Positions 1-9,236 of a stretch of 64,000 nucleotides of DNA are shown in pieces. The notes beneath the pieces were generated by a model. That model was not told the origin of the DNA. It ran no database searches and saw nothing but the letters and a program-made list of their open reading frames with translations. Origin of the DNA: Cystobacterineae bacterium (lineage in GTDB: Bacteria > Myxococcota > Myxococcia > Myxococcales > Myxococcaceae); NCBI GenBank assembly GCA_009781495.1, contig WQYA01000001.1, positions 62,001 to 126,000 of the forward strand, written 5' to 3'. Each line of letters opens with the position of its first letter. Positions within the stretch are counted from its first letter, which is position 1. The translations under genes and the position numbers were made by a program.

Positions 1-1283
1 TAGCGTTGCCCATCCGGGTGCAGACAGCCCCCCTGGCTTCCTGCGTTTTGCCACACCTGCACCACCTTAGCCGTTTGCGTATCCACCTTCCACAGTTGCC
101 CCACTTCATTTCCCCAGTCGTTGATGTCCTGGTTGTGCAGGAAAAGCCAACGTCCGTCGTTGCTGAAAGAGAGGCCAGAAATGCTTGAAGCGCTCGCGCT
201 CGCCCATTGGCGATAGGGCACATATTGTGTCAGCGGCAGTTTTGCGCGCAGACGCCCGTCGCTTTCCAGCAACAGGAGGGCGGGGGTTTTTTCCCGGTGG
301 GAGGCGACCAGCGCCATGCTGCCGTCGGCCGCAACCCCCAGCCTTGCCACATAGCCCACATTTTCCCTAAGGGTAGTTTGGTAGGCCGGTGGGGCTAGCA
401 GCGGAGCCGTTTTAGAGGCGAGGTTTATTTCCCACTCTGCCAGGAGGGCGGCGAGGGGTTTGCCATAGACTTTTTGGAAGCGCAGGCTGACGCCGAAGGG
501 GAAGAAGAAGGCGTCGGCCTGCAATGAGATTAACGCCCAAAGTTTTTCTTCCCCATAGGTTTCAACGAGATATTCAATAAAAAAGAGCGAGGTGAGATAG
601 GCGCCGGAAGCGGGCAGCAAGTCCCTTGTTTGGGGGTGCAAGTCGCTCTCATAAATTTTGCCTTTGCGTGCAGCAATACCCGAATGGAAGAGCGCGTGGT
701 AATAGGGGCTATGGGGCCTTCCCGTAGGGTGGCGCAGCCGCCCCTCATAGAATTGCGCTACCCCTTCCGTAAACCACCTTTCCAAAGAAGCCTGAGGGGA
801 AACCTGCGGCCCGAAAATAAGGTTAAACCACCTCCAAATTCCCCGTGTCTGCTCAAAATGTACATAGTGAAAAATTTCATGGCAGGCGACTTCTGAAATG
901 TCCCCCCCCGACAGGTTATACCAATTAAAAGTTTCACTCGTAAGGAAGAGGGGGTTAACCGTATGCAGAGGCTCCCCCCCATATTCTCCTGCGACATAGG
1001 CGTTGTTGAAGTTGGTAGAGGTGAGAAAAACCAGCATGCGTTTTGTGGGTGTGTGTCCCTGGGTTTTGCTGCGCAGCGTGAGCAGGCATTGACGCATTTG
1101 TTGGGCAAGGCGCAAGGCCTCTGCCTCATGTTTTTTGGGGTAATAAATTTCCGACTCAGGGGTTGTCAGTTTCCACATTTCGTCGCGGGCAAACCCTGTA
1201 GCGACGGCGGGGGAGAAGCGTGGCGAGAGGGAGGCGCAGGCGCCAAGGATGAGGGTGCTGCACAGCAGCGCAAGAAAACGCAT
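1..1283 (-). CDS. Gluzincin-type metallopeptidase lipoprotein, C-terminal part beyond window
   Basis: An uninterrupted reading frame runs from an ATG at 1283 off the left edge (more than 427 residues). A second in-frame ATG at 1292 is an alternative start. The N-terminus is a lipoprotein signal with lipobox LGAC (Cys16), so the protein is probably anchored in the outer membrane or periplasm. HEIFH at residues 135-139 followed by WFTEGVAQFYEG with Glu173 is the HExxH...E zinc signature of gluzincins (peptidase MA-like superfamily). After about residue 270 the sequence changes to repeated strands such as 'SGLSFSNDGRWLFLHNQD', suggesting a TolB/WD-type beta-propeller; that domain call is inference. 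It is transcribed divergently from the gene at 1383. The substrate is unknown. The zinc motif is seen directly; the propeller is less sure. Confidence 0.75.
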   Translation of the reverse strand, partial: MRFLALLCSTLILGACASLSPRFSPAVATGFARDEMWKLTTPESEIYYPKKHEAEALRLAQQMRQCLLTLRSKTQGHTPTKRMLVFLTSTNFNNAYVAGEYGGEPLHTVNPLFLTSETFNWYNLSGGDISEVACHEIFHYVHFEQTRGIWRWFNLIFGPQVSPQASLERWFTEGVAQFYEGRLRHPTGRPHSPYYHALFHSGIAARKGKIYESDLHPQTRDLLPASGAYLTSLFFIEYLVETYGEEKLWALISLQADAFFFPFGVSLRFQKVYGKPLAALLAEWEINLASKTAPLLAPPAYQTTLRENVGYVARLGVAADGSMALVASHREKTPALLLLESDGRLRAKLPLTQYVPYRQWASASASSISGLSFSNDGRWLFLHNQDINDWGNEVGQLWKVDTQTAKVVQVWQNAGSQGGCLHPDGQR

Positions 1284-1382
1284 TGTTTCCATTTCTTCTA
1301 ACAGCTGTGTTTAGAAGCGACAAACTTTGTTTGCACAGCGAGAAATTCCAAACAAGCCTTACATACATGTTATGGAGGGGCC

Positions 1383-2702
1383 ATGGATATGGATATGGAT
1401 AAACCCCCGCATATGGAAGCCGCACTCTCCCAGTTGGTGCTTTTGTTGAAGACGGCTGAAAAGAGAGACGTGGATTATTTGAATGCTTCTTGGAGTGAAA
1501 TTGAGAAGTCCGTCATTAAAGTTTTGGGTGGCGCATTCAAACTTTCCAAGCCGGAGCACCAACTCATTGCTTTGGGGTTGACGGCTGTCCTCGGTGAGAA
1601 GCTTTTGCATATGCATAAGGGGTTTTGGTTTTCCAACCACGACTCGGCGGCAGGGGTGTCTTTGGGCTTTGCAGAGGCGATGGTTGTTTTGCCTCCGTTT
1701 GAGGCGGTGTTGGACGCTTTGGCTTCGGCCAACCTGGGAAAGTTGGACGCATTGACTCGGAATTTGAGCAACTCCCTCAGCTCTGCGCGTTTGGCTTCGG
1801 GGATTCCTTTGTTGGATGCGCCCAAGTTGGATGCCCAACTCTATCAGCACTTGTTTGATCCAAGTTTTGTCCAGTTGATGGCCTTGGACATGGAGAAGGC
1901 CCAGGCCCTATGGAAGCGTCTGCCGAGCCAACTCATGCAGGAACTCAAAGACGCCCTCGGCCGCACAGGAAGCGCTTTTCCCGCGAAGTTGAAGGCGCAC
2001 ATGGAAAACCAATTTCAAGCCGTATTCGGCTCCATGGAGCCGCACAAGCCCATGGGTGAGCAGTGGGAGAGGCATGGACAGACGTGTGAGCTTGCCGCGC
2101 AACTTTGGGCAAGTTTTGCTTCCACGGGGCCTGTCTCTGAGGATTTTTGGGGAGAGGTGGTTTTTCCTCTGTTGTTGATAGGCGCCCCTGAGGGTTTTCC
2201 CCCACTGGAGAAGGAGGAGTTGGATGCTGTCAAGCGGGGGATACCGGCCCTCTATGTTTTTTTAGAGGTGGTGCCCTATACATGGCCTTCTCCGGATGAC
2301 GATCTGCTTTTGGGCGTCTTTGAAAAGTCCACCCTACGCCCTCTGTCCCCTAACCCTTCCGGAAATACCCCCTTGCGTATATTGAGGGTGGAGAGTGAAT
2401 TTTTACAAAAACCCTTGAGTGAGTTTTCTGGAGAAAAACTACGGGCAACACTCCAGCGTTTTTCTGCCAAGCTGAAAGAAGAAACAGGGGGCGCCTTGGC
2501 AGAAGCTTCAGCGGAAGAAGCTTCGCATACGGTCCTTCAGTCGGCCATTGCTTTGTTGGAGGATTTGAAAAACGTCTGCGGCCCGCCCTCCAAACCCCAT
2601 GCGCTCTGCATTCGTCGCCTTACAGAAGCAGAAGCAGAGGTTGAAGGCGCTTTTGAGTTGATTCGAAAAAGCCTGCAAGGCCCCAAGTTGATTTTAGTCT
2701 AA
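1383..2702 (+). CDS. Hypothetical protein, 439 aa
   Basis: I do not recognise this family. The start at 1383 is backed by a good ribosome site (GGAGGGG at 1374-1380). The coding sequence opens with three copies of ATGGAT (MDMDMD). No signal peptide, membrane segment, nucleotide-binding loop or metal motif is visible. The composition is that of a soluble, mainly helical protein rich in Leu, Ala, Glu and Lys, with a Pro-rich stretch near the middle. It lies divergent from the gluzincin lipoprotein and upstream of the coiled-coil/TPR lipoprotein in the same direction, about 185 bp away, so it may or may not share a transcript. Function unknown; that it is a real gene is supported by length, ribosome site and consistent codon use. 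Confidence 0.7.
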   Translation: MDMDMDKPPHMEAALSQLVLLLKTAEKRDVDYLNASWSEIEKSVIKVLGGAFKLSKPEHQLIALGLTAVLGEKLLHMHKGFWFSNHDSAAGVSLGFAEAMVVLPPFEAVLDALASANLGKLDALTRNLSNSLSSARLASGIPLLDAPKLDAQLYQHLFDPSFVQLMALDMEKAQALWKRLPSQLMQELKDALGRTGSAFPAKLKAHMENQFQAVFGSMEPHKPMGEQWERHGQTCELAAQLWASFASTGPVSEDFWGEVVFPLLLIGAPEGFPPLEKEELDAVKRGIPALYVFLEVVPYTWPSPDDDLLLGVFEKSTLRPLSPNPSGNTPLRILRVESEFLQKPLSEFSGEKLRATLQRFSAKLKEETGGALAEASAEEASHTVLQSAIALLEDLKNVCGPPSKPHALCIRRLTEAEAEVEGAFELIRKSLQGPKLILV

Positions 2703-2887
2703 AACATTTTAGCAAGGTGTTTTGCAAAAGGCTTAAAGCTTCCTGTTGCCCCCAACGCTTGTTTCCACCTTCGCCGGCAGATTCTTTCCTTGGCGTCCCA
2801 TGTAGGCTAAGAAACCAAGACAAAAGCCAGGGCGTGTGCTTTCTAGGAATATGCCAACCCAGTTTATTGAGGATTGTGAATGCAGCT

Positions 2888-3715
2888 ATGAGACGAAGTC
2901 TTTCCTGTGTTGTTGTATTGTTGACGGGTTGTTTCTTCCCCGCAGAGCGGGGGCATTTGCTTGAAGTGCATGTGCAAAAGTTGAGGATGGAAAATGAGTC
3001 GCTTGGCCTTGAGGTGAAGGAGAACCAAGAGCGTACAGCGAAAGCGTTGGGCCAAACGGAGCAGTGGGCCAGGCAAAGCGGCGCCGACATTGGGGTGCAG
3101 ATGCAACGCTCCATAGAGGAGATAGCAAGTTTACGCGGGGAGTTGGGGCTGTTAGAGCACCGGCTTCGAGAGTTGGAAGCCGCACAGGCGGCGCTTCGCA
3201 TACAAATGCAAAGTGTGCCTGCTGTACCCCCAACGGAGGCTATAAGCCCAGCGGCGGCGCCTCCTTCAACCTCCCCCCCGGCTATACCCCCCAAACCTAA
3301 GCCCGATGAGCCCAAGGCCTTTCTGAAATATGCCCAAGAGGCGCTTGCAGCCAAAGACATGGAGGGGGCTCAGGCTTTGCTGAATGAGTTTCTGCGCAGG
3401 TGGCCCAAAGACAGTGCCGCGGGCGAGGTATATTTTCAACTCGGGGAAACCCATTTTGTGAAGCAACACTACCGTGAAGCGCTTTATGAATATGGAAAGG
3501 TGATTCAGGAGTTTCCCAAAACGACCTCGGCCCCGCTGACTTATTTGCGCTCATCCGAATGTTTCAGGCAGCTCAAAAAATTAGCCGAGTCCAAGTTGGC
3601 CCTTGAAGAGTTGATACGGGTACACCCCAAGAGTGCGGAAGCGAAGAAGGCGGCGGATTTATTGAAGAGTTTAGAAGAAGCCGAGAAGAAGGCGAAGGAG
3701 AAGAAAGGAAAATAA
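2888..3715 (+). CDS. Coiled-coil/TPR lipoprotein, CpoB (YbgF)-like
   Basis: The product has a lipoprotein signal (VVLLTGC, Cys15 from the ATG at 2888). Next comes a Gln/Glu/Leu-rich coiled coil (about residues 20-105), a Pro/Ala-rich linker, and TPR-like helices from about residue 140 to the end. The repeats include 'GEVYFQLGETHFVKQHYREA' and 'APLTYLRSSECFRQLKKLAE'. This order matches the CpoB/YbgF family, which works with Tol-Pal and peptidoglycan synthesis in the periplasm, although classical CpoB is secreted rather than lipidated. An in-frame GTG at 2876, next to GAGGA at 2869-2873, is an alternative start. No tol or pal gene is next to it here, so the CpoB name is a family-level call. The Lys-rich C-terminus is ordinary for this type. 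Confidence 0.7.
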   Translation: MRRSLSCVVVLLTGCFFPAERGHLLEVHVQKLRMENESLGLEVKENQERTAKALGQTEQWARQSGADIGVQMQRSIEEIASLRGELGLLEHRLRELEAAQAALRIQMQSVPAVPPTEAISPAAAPPSTSPPAIPPKPKPDEPKAFLKYAQEALAAKDMEGAQALLNEFLRRWPKDSAAGEVYFQLGETHFVKQHYREALYEYGKVIQEFPKTTSAPLTYLRSSECFRQLKKLAESKLALEELIRVHPKSAEAKKAADLLKSLEEAEKKAKEKKGK

Positions 3716-4046
3716 GGGCCTCAGAGGGTTATAAAAGTCTAAGCTACTGGAAAAATTAAGTTATACCTCAAGTGAAGCGGGGGAGAGCAGGGGGAGGGAT
3801 ATGGGGCTCCAAGGGGGGGAGGCGATTTTGGGCGGCATGCGGGGCGTTTTTGTGAGATAAGGTGAAGGGGAAAGGAATGTTTCTTAGAATTCAGCACATG
3901 TTGCAGGAGGGGGGGTGTTGGAAGAGAGGTTAGGAAGGTGAAGGAGAGAAGGGGCCAGAGGGTGGAGGTTGAAAATTTTTCCCGTGGGCTGTTGAAGGCT
4001 ATTGTACGTAGTATACTGCTTAGGCTGCATTTGTTGTGAGGGCTAC
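3716..4046. other. Intergenic region, no gene seen
   Basis: About 330 bases between two genes on the plus strand. The plus strand is very purine-rich, with many G runs. I see no coding frame with a ribosome site, no strong hairpin with a T-run and no tRNA. It probably holds the promoter of the following response-regulator gene, but I cannot pick convincing -35/-10 boxes. Confidence 0.4.
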
Positions 4047-5600
4047 ATGCCGAAAAATGTTCTGGTTGCTGATGACTCGTTGACGATGCGCAAGGTGGTT
4101 TCCTTGGTGCTGTCTACCGATGACTTCCGCTTAATTGAAGTCGACAACGGTGTGGATGCCGTCACTCGTACCCAAGAGGTGACTCCAGACATGGTGTTGG
4201 TAGATGGAGCTATGCCTGGCAAGGATGGTTTCGAGGTTTGCGCAGCGCTCAAGAAAAACCCGAAGACGGCACGCATTCCCGTCTTGCTTCTTCTCAATGG
4301 ACAGGAGGCCATAGACGAGGAGAAGGTGCGTTCCTCGGGGGCGGATGCCTATATTGCCAAACCTTTTGAGAGCCAAGCTTTGCTCGACAAAGTATGCAGC
4401 ATGTTGGGTTTGCCCTTGGTGGCTGCTTTGCCCATGCGCGTGCCTTTGGCCGCTTCAAAGCCGCAGCCTGTGGCCTCTGCTGCGCATGCGGCGCCTGTAG
4501 TTCCCCCTGTGCCTGCGGTTTCTGCAGCACCTATGGTTGTTCCCCCTGTGCCAGTGGTTTCTGCAGCGCCTATGGTTCCCCCTGTGCCAGTGGTTTCTGC
4601 AGCGCCTATGGTTCCCCCCGCGCCTGCGGTTTCTGCGGCGCCCATGGTTCCTCCTGCGCCTGTGGTTTCTCCTGTGGCGTCGACTTTTGTGCCGCCTCCC
4701 TCTTCTTCTCCTTCGGCTCCCCCGCCGGCGGCTGCACAGCCTCTTCCAGCTTTTTTGAAGCCTCCCCCGCCTTCGAGAGCCGCGGCGCCATCGGCCGCTT
4801 TTTCTGCTTCGCCGGTTTCTCCTTCACCGGCCTCTGTGGCATCGGCGCCTGCTCCCACGAGAGAGCCGATTCCAAGAGTTGCTCCTGTTATTCCGGGAGG
4901 TGTGACGAGGCGTGTGCCGGGTGTTCCTCTATTTGGAGCGCCTGCTGCGCCGCCGCCTTCTATGGGGCCTGTACCTGGTATTGCGCCTTCAGATCCGATA
5001 TTGCAAGCGACGACTTTTACGGTGGACAGTCCTTCTCAGCCGGGGTTTCCAGCTCCCGTGTTTCCTCCCGCGCGTGCGGCCGCTCCTCCTGCGGCCTATG
5101 CGGCAAGGCCCCCCCCTCCCCCCTATGCTTCCCCCTCTGCACTTAGGCCCTTGCCTTTGACGCAACAGGTTTCCCCTCGGGCTGGGGTTCCTTTGGCGGC
5201 GCCCATGCCCAGAGCCGTCCCGCTCCAACGTACGCCCTCTCCTGCAGCATCTCCTTCCCTGTTTCCTCCTTCGGGAAGGCCGGCGGCGGCTGCATCTTCA
5301 TACCCCTCTCCGGGCTACCGCCCTCCTTTGTCTGCGCGTGCGCCCATGCCGCATCCAGCCGCTGGGGGGGGTGGGGTGGTACGTAGAGATCCTTTTGGTT
5401 TAATGGGGCGTACAACACCCATTCCCCAGGCCCCACCTGCAGTCCAAGCTGAGGCCGCGCTCCGGGAGTTGTTGCCTTCCATTTCAAAAGAGCTTCTGGA
5501 GAAGGTGATTTGGGAAGTGGTTCCTCAGTTGGCAGAAGCCCTCATTCGCGAGCACATAGAGCGGTTAATTCAAGCCAAAGAAAGAGGCGAAAGGCGCTAG
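4047..5600 (+). CDS. Response regulator with long Pro/Ala linker and C-terminal helical domain
   Basis: The start at 4047 (MPKNVLVADDSLTMRK) has GTGAGGG just upstream and places the receiver domain at the N-terminus; a longer frame from 4002 adds only non-homologous residues. The receiver domain (residues 4-120) has the acidic pair D9/D10, phosphoacceptor D53 and conserved K105. Residues about 130-450 are a low-complexity Pro/Ala/Val/Ser linker that includes four 12-residue units of the type APMVPPVPVVSA (nt 4527-4670). The last 55 or so residues form a charged helix with 'LLEKVIWEVVPQLAEALIRE', a pattern often seen at the ends of delta-proteobacterial REC proteins. There is no DNA-binding or enzymatic output domain, so it probably signals by protein contact. 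A terminator follows at 5630, so it seems to be a single-gene unit. Confidence 0.8.
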   Translation: MPKNVLVADDSLTMRKVVSLVLSTDDFRLIEVDNGVDAVTRTQEVTPDMVLVDGAMPGKDGFEVCAALKKNPKTARIPVLLLLNGQEAIDEEKVRSSGADAYIAKPFESQALLDKVCSMLGLPLVAALPMRVPLAASKPQPVASAAHAAPVVPPVPAVSAAPMVVPPVPVVSAAPMVPPVPVVSAAPMVPPAPAVSAAPMVPPAPVVSPVASTFVPPPSSSPSAPPPAAAQPLPAFLKPPPPSRAAAPSAAFSASPVSPSPASVASAPAPTREPIPRVAPVIPGGVTRRVPGVPLFGAPAAPPPSMGPVPGIAPSDPILQATTFTVDSPSQPGFPAPVFPPARAAAPPAAYAARPPPPPYASPSALRPLPLTQQVSPRAGVPLAAPMPRAVPLQRTPSPAASPSLFPPSGRPAAAASSYPSPGYRPPLSARAPMPHPAAGGGGVVRRDPFGLMGRTTPIPQAPPAVQAEAALRELLPSISKELLEKVIWEVVPQLAEALIREHIERLIQAKERGERR

Positions 5601-5629
5601 CCATTTCGAGTCGAGTTTGTGAGAAAAAA

Positions 5630-5666
5630 GGCGGCTACTTATATAGAAGTAGCCGCCGTTTCTTTA
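5630..5666 (+). terminator. Rho-independent terminator
   Basis: A perfect 11-bp stem, GGCGGCTACTT (5630-5640) with AAGTAGCCGCC (5647-5657) and a 6-nt loop, is followed by a T-rich tract. It ends the response-regulator transcript and lies 40 bp before the ribosome site of valS. A small A-tract precedes the stem. Confidence 0.8.
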
Positions 5667-5705
5667 TATTGTTTTGTTAAGAACCTTTTGAGAGAAGGCA
5701 ATATT

Positions 5706-8700
5706 ATGAATGGACTTGAGTTGCCAAAATCCTATGAGCCCAGCCAAGTGGAAGAGCGTTGGTATGCCTGGTGGTTGGAGAAGGCGTTTTTTCGTGCAGA
5801 GGCGAGTTCAGCCAAGCCCCCCTATTGCATTGTTTTGCCTCCGCCGAATGTGACGGGCTCTTTGCACCTTGGACATGTGTTGCCGGCGACCTTGCAGGAT
5901 ATTTTGGTTCGCCACAAGCGGATGAAAGGCCACAATGTGTTGTGGCTTCCAGGCATCGATCATGCGGGGATTGCGACGCAGACGGTTGTGGAGCGCGAAC
6001 TGAAGAAGAACGAAGGGCTGACCAGGTTTGACTTGGGAAGAGAAGAATTCCTCAAGCGCGTGTGGCAATGGAAAGACGCTTCGGGCAACCGCATTGCAGA
6101 GCAACACAAGCTGTTGGGGGCTTCTTTGGATTGGAGCCGAGAGCGCTTCACGTTGGATGAAAGCTCCTCGACTGCTGTGCGTGAAGCTTTTGTTCGACTG
6201 CATGAAGAGGGGTTGATTTATCGCGCGCAGAAGTTGATTCATTGGGATCCTTCCTTGCGCACAGCCCTTTCGGATTTGGAAGTGGAGCATGAAGAGTGCG
6301 ATGGTTTTTTGTGGCACATTGCCTATCCCGTCAAAGACAGCGAAGAGCGCTTGGTGGTAGCAACCACGCGGCCTGAAACTTTGTTGGGTGACGTTGCGGT
6401 TGCCGTCCACCCTGAGGATGAACGTTTTGCACATTGGGTGGGAAAGACTTTGTTGTTGCCTCTGTTGGGGCGGGAAATACCCGTCATTGCGGATGCCGAA
6501 TGGGTGAACAAAGAATTTGGGACGGGAGCAGTAAAGGTAACGCCTGCGCATGACCCTGTCGACTACCTCATTGGTTTGAAGCACGGTTTGTCGATGATTT
6601 CCATTTTCGACGAGGCGGCGTGCACCAATGAGAATGCGGGCCCCTATGCAGGCATGGATAGGTTTGAAGCGCGCAAGAAAGTGGTAGCCGATTTGATAGA
6701 ACAGGGGCTTTTGGTGAAAGAAGAGCCCTATCGCCTCTCATTGGCGGTGAGTCAGCGCTCCGGCGTTCCCGTTGAGCCGCGTTTGTGCCTGCAGTGGTTT
6801 GTGCGTGTTGAGCCTTTGGCGCAAGCAGCCATAGAAGCGGTTGAAGCGAAGAAAACACAATTCTATCCAGAGAGCTGGACCAACACTTTCTATGCGTGGA
6901 TGCGCAACATTCACGATTGGTGCATCAGCCGACAACTGTGGTGGGGGCACCAAATTCCCGCCTGGTACTCTCTGGACACAAGCCCCAAGCTTGCAGATGG
7001 AAGCATTGACTTTGAGCGTGCAACGCCTGTGGTGAGCCGCGAAAACCCCGGGGTTACTGCGGACAACCCCTCGGGGAATTGGGTGAAAGATCCGGATGTT
7101 TTGGACACGTGGTTTTCTTCCGGGTTGTGGCCGTTTTCCACCTTGGGCTGGCCAAACCCAACCAAAGAGCTTGAAACCTTCTACCCCAATGCGGTGATGG
7201 AGACGGGGCACGACATCCTCTTTTTCTGGGTAGCCCGGATGATGATGTTGGGCATTCACTTCATGAAAGAAGTGCCTTTCTCAAAAGTATATTTACATGC
7301 GATGATTCGCGATGAGAAGGGGGAGAAGATGTCGAAGGTGAAGGGGAACGTGGTGGACCCTCTGTTGATTATTCGCGGCGCTCCGGCTTCAGAGTTGCCG
7401 TCGGCCATTCGCTCAAAGTTTCCTCAAGGTATGGCGCCCATGGGGGCGGATGCGCTGCGGTTTACGCTGGCTTCATTGACACAGCAGGGCCGGGAAATTC
7501 GTCTGCCGATGGAGCGTGTCAACGGCTATAGGGCCTTCTGCAACAAGCTTTATAACGCGGCGCGTTTTGCTTTGATGAATTTTGGTGAGTTTGAGTTTGA
7601 AACCCTACCTTCGCCCGAAGAGCTTTCATTGGCCGATGGGTGGATGTTGTCGCGCCTGAACCGTCTCATAAAAACGGTGGATGAGGGTATTGAGAATTTT
7701 CAGTTTTCTGAGACGGCCATGGCCCTCTACCATTTTGTATGGAGGGGGTTTTGTGACTGGTACATTGAATTCTCTAAAGGCATTTTCAGCGGAGACGATG
7801 AAGCGGCCAAACGCACGACCCGTGCTTGCCTTGCTTGGGGGTTGGAAGTTGTTTTGCGTTTGTTGCACCCCTTTATGCCGTTTATTACGGAAGAGATTTG
7901 GCAAATGCTTCCCATGCGGCATGAAGCGCCTTCCATTTGTGTTGCACCCTTCCCTCAAGCGGACAGCGGCTATTTGAATGAGCCTTTGGAACTTGAAATG
8001 GGCATTGTCATGGCCTTTGTTGAGGCCGTACGCTCCATTCGAGGAGAAAACAACATTCCCCCCTCGAAAAAAATACAGGCCATTGTCCAAAGCGACCATG
8101 CAGAGACAAGGGCCTTGCTTGAAAAGCAGTCCTCTGTGCTTGTTTTGCTGGCAGGCCTTTCTGAGTTGAGCATTCAACCGATGGGGGACAAGCCCAAGTG
8201 TGCGGGGGTAGATTTTTGCATGGGGATGGAGGTGTTTATTCCCCTGGAGGGTGTTGTGGATTTGCAGGAGGAGCGCCTTCGCATTCAACGGGAAATGTCC
8301 AAAGCAGAAAAAGACTTGGGAGGGCTGTTGAAGAAACTGGAAAACCCCAACTTCGTCGCGCGCGCCCCCCAAGAGGTGCTTGAAAAAGACAAGACACGCA
8401 TTGAAGAGCTGCAAGACAAACTCCAGAAAATGAGCGAGCATTTGCAACGTATTTCTCCAAGTGAGACAGAGGTTTCTTCAAGGGTTGCAGAGGTTGTGGC
8501 CGAAGAGGACATTGCTGGGGTTGTGGACGAAGAAGAAAACAAAGTGCCTGCAGAAACTCTCGAAGAAAAGGCTGCGTCCAAAGTGGAGGTTTTTGTTTTT
8601 CACCCCCTGATGCCGTCCCCCCCTGTTTTTGTTTTGGATACCCCCCCTGCCCCCGAGGTGTCCCTCCAGAAAGCAACAGCCGCAGCCCAAAAGAAGAAAG

Positions 8701-9236
8701 CTGCTGTGAAAAAACCCGTCGCAAAAAAGTCGACTTCAACAAAACCTGCTGTGAAAAAAACCGTCGCAGGAAAAGCGGCTTCAGCAAAGCCTTCTTCAAA
8801 AAAACCAGCTGCGACAAAGTTGTCTTCTCCCAAAACACAAGCCTCCCAAGCCACTCCCAAAGCGAAGGCCATGCAAAAAGCAAAAGCCGTTTTGAAAAAA
8901 ACAAAGGACGTGCCTTCGAAAAAGGCGTCTTTGCAGAAAAAGGAAGCGGCAGACTTGAGAAAACCAAGCCAAAGCCGTGGCCAAAAGCCCGTGAAAAGGA
9001 AAGCCAGAAACAGGCCAGACGTTTCGGCAAAAGTCAAAAAAGCCTCTGCTGTCTCGAAGAAAAAAGTTGGAAGCCTTGCGAAGAAACAACTCAAGCATTC
9101 CAAGAAGACGGTTTCGAAGCAGCCTCTCAAGCCCAACAAAACCCGCAACTCAAAACCCAAACCCATGCTGAAAAAAACAGCAGCGCCTAAAAAAACCACG
9201 AAGAAAAATTTAGCTCGGAAAGGGAGAAGGAGATGA
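5706..9236 (+). CDS. valS: Valyl-tRNA synthetase with basic C-terminal tail
   Basis: This class Ia aminoacyl-tRNA synthetase charges tRNA-Val. The HIGH-type motif HLGH is at residues 54-57 and the KMSKS-type motif KMSKV at 541-545. The editing, anticodon-binding and C-terminal coiled-coil regions follow in the usual order. The start at 5706 (MNGLELPKSYEP) has GAGAGAAGG upstream; the frame is open further upstream but without homology. The family core of about 915 residues ends at the coiled coil ('DKLQKMSEHLQRI'). A 261-residue extension follows: an acidic linker, then from about residue 989 a Lys/Ala/Ser/Thr/Pro-rich tail with repeated KKxxxKK patterns resembling histone H1 or a bacterial H1-like protein. 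The gene overlaps nadC by 4 nt. The enzyme call is certain; the tail's role is unknown. Confidence 0.96.
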   Translation: MNGLELPKSYEPSQVEERWYAWWLEKAFFRAEASSAKPPYCIVLPPPNVTGSLHLGHVLPATLQDILVRHKRMKGHNVLWLPGIDHAGIATQTVVERELKKNEGLTRFDLGREEFLKRVWQWKDASGNRIAEQHKLLGASLDWSRERFTLDESSSTAVREAFVRLHEEGLIYRAQKLIHWDPSLRTALSDLEVEHEECDGFLWHIAYPVKDSEERLVVATTRPETLLGDVAVAVHPEDERFAHWVGKTLLLPLLGREIPVIADAEWVNKEFGTGAVKVTPAHDPVDYLIGLKHGLSMISIFDEAACTNENAGPYAGMDRFEARKKVVADLIEQGLLVKEEPYRLSLAVSQRSGVPVEPRLCLQWFVRVEPLAQAAIEAVEAKKTQFYPESWTNTFYAWMRNIHDWCISRQLWWGHQIPAWYSLDTSPKLADGSIDFERATPVVSRENPGVTADNPSGNWVKDPDVLDTWFSSGLWPFSTLGWPNPTKELETFYPNAVMETGHDILFFWVARMMMLGIHFMKEVPFSKVYLHAMIRDEKGEKMSKVKGNVVDPLLIIRGAPASELPSAIRSKFPQGMAPMGADALRFTLASLTQQGREIRLPMERVNGYRAFCNKLYNAARFALMNFGEFEFETLPSPEELSLADGWMLSRLNRLIKTVDEGIENFQFSETAMALYHFVWRGFCDWYIEFSKGIFSGDDEAAKRTTRACLAWGLEVVLRLLHPFMPFITEEIWQMLPMRHEAPSICVAPFPQADSGYLNEPLELEMGIVMAFVEAVRSIRGENNIPPSKKIQAIVQSDHAETRALLEKQSSVLVLLAGLSELSIQPMGDKPKCAGVDFCMGMEVFIPLEGVVDLQEERLRIQREMSKAEKDLGGLLKKLENPNFVARAPQEVLEKDKTRIEELQDKLQKMSEHLQRISPSETEVSSRVAEVVAEEDIAGVVDEEENKVPAETLEEKAASKVEVFVFHPLMPSPPVFVLDTPPAPEVSLQKATAAAQKKKAAVKKPVAKKSTSTKPAVKKTVAGKAASAKPSSKKPAATKLSSPKTQASQATPKAKAMQKAKAVLKKTKDVPSKKASLQKKEAADLRKPSQSRGQKPVKRKARNRPDVSAKVKKASAVSKKKVGSLAKKQLKHSKKTVSKQPLKPNKTRNSKPKPMLKKTAAPKKTTKKNLARKGRRR

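Noticed and set aside
4394..5146. A Cys/Ser-rich 250-codon frame overlapping the response-regulator linker
   Set aside because: It arises from the Pro/Ala repeat read in another frame; the real frame keeps REC and C-terminal domains.
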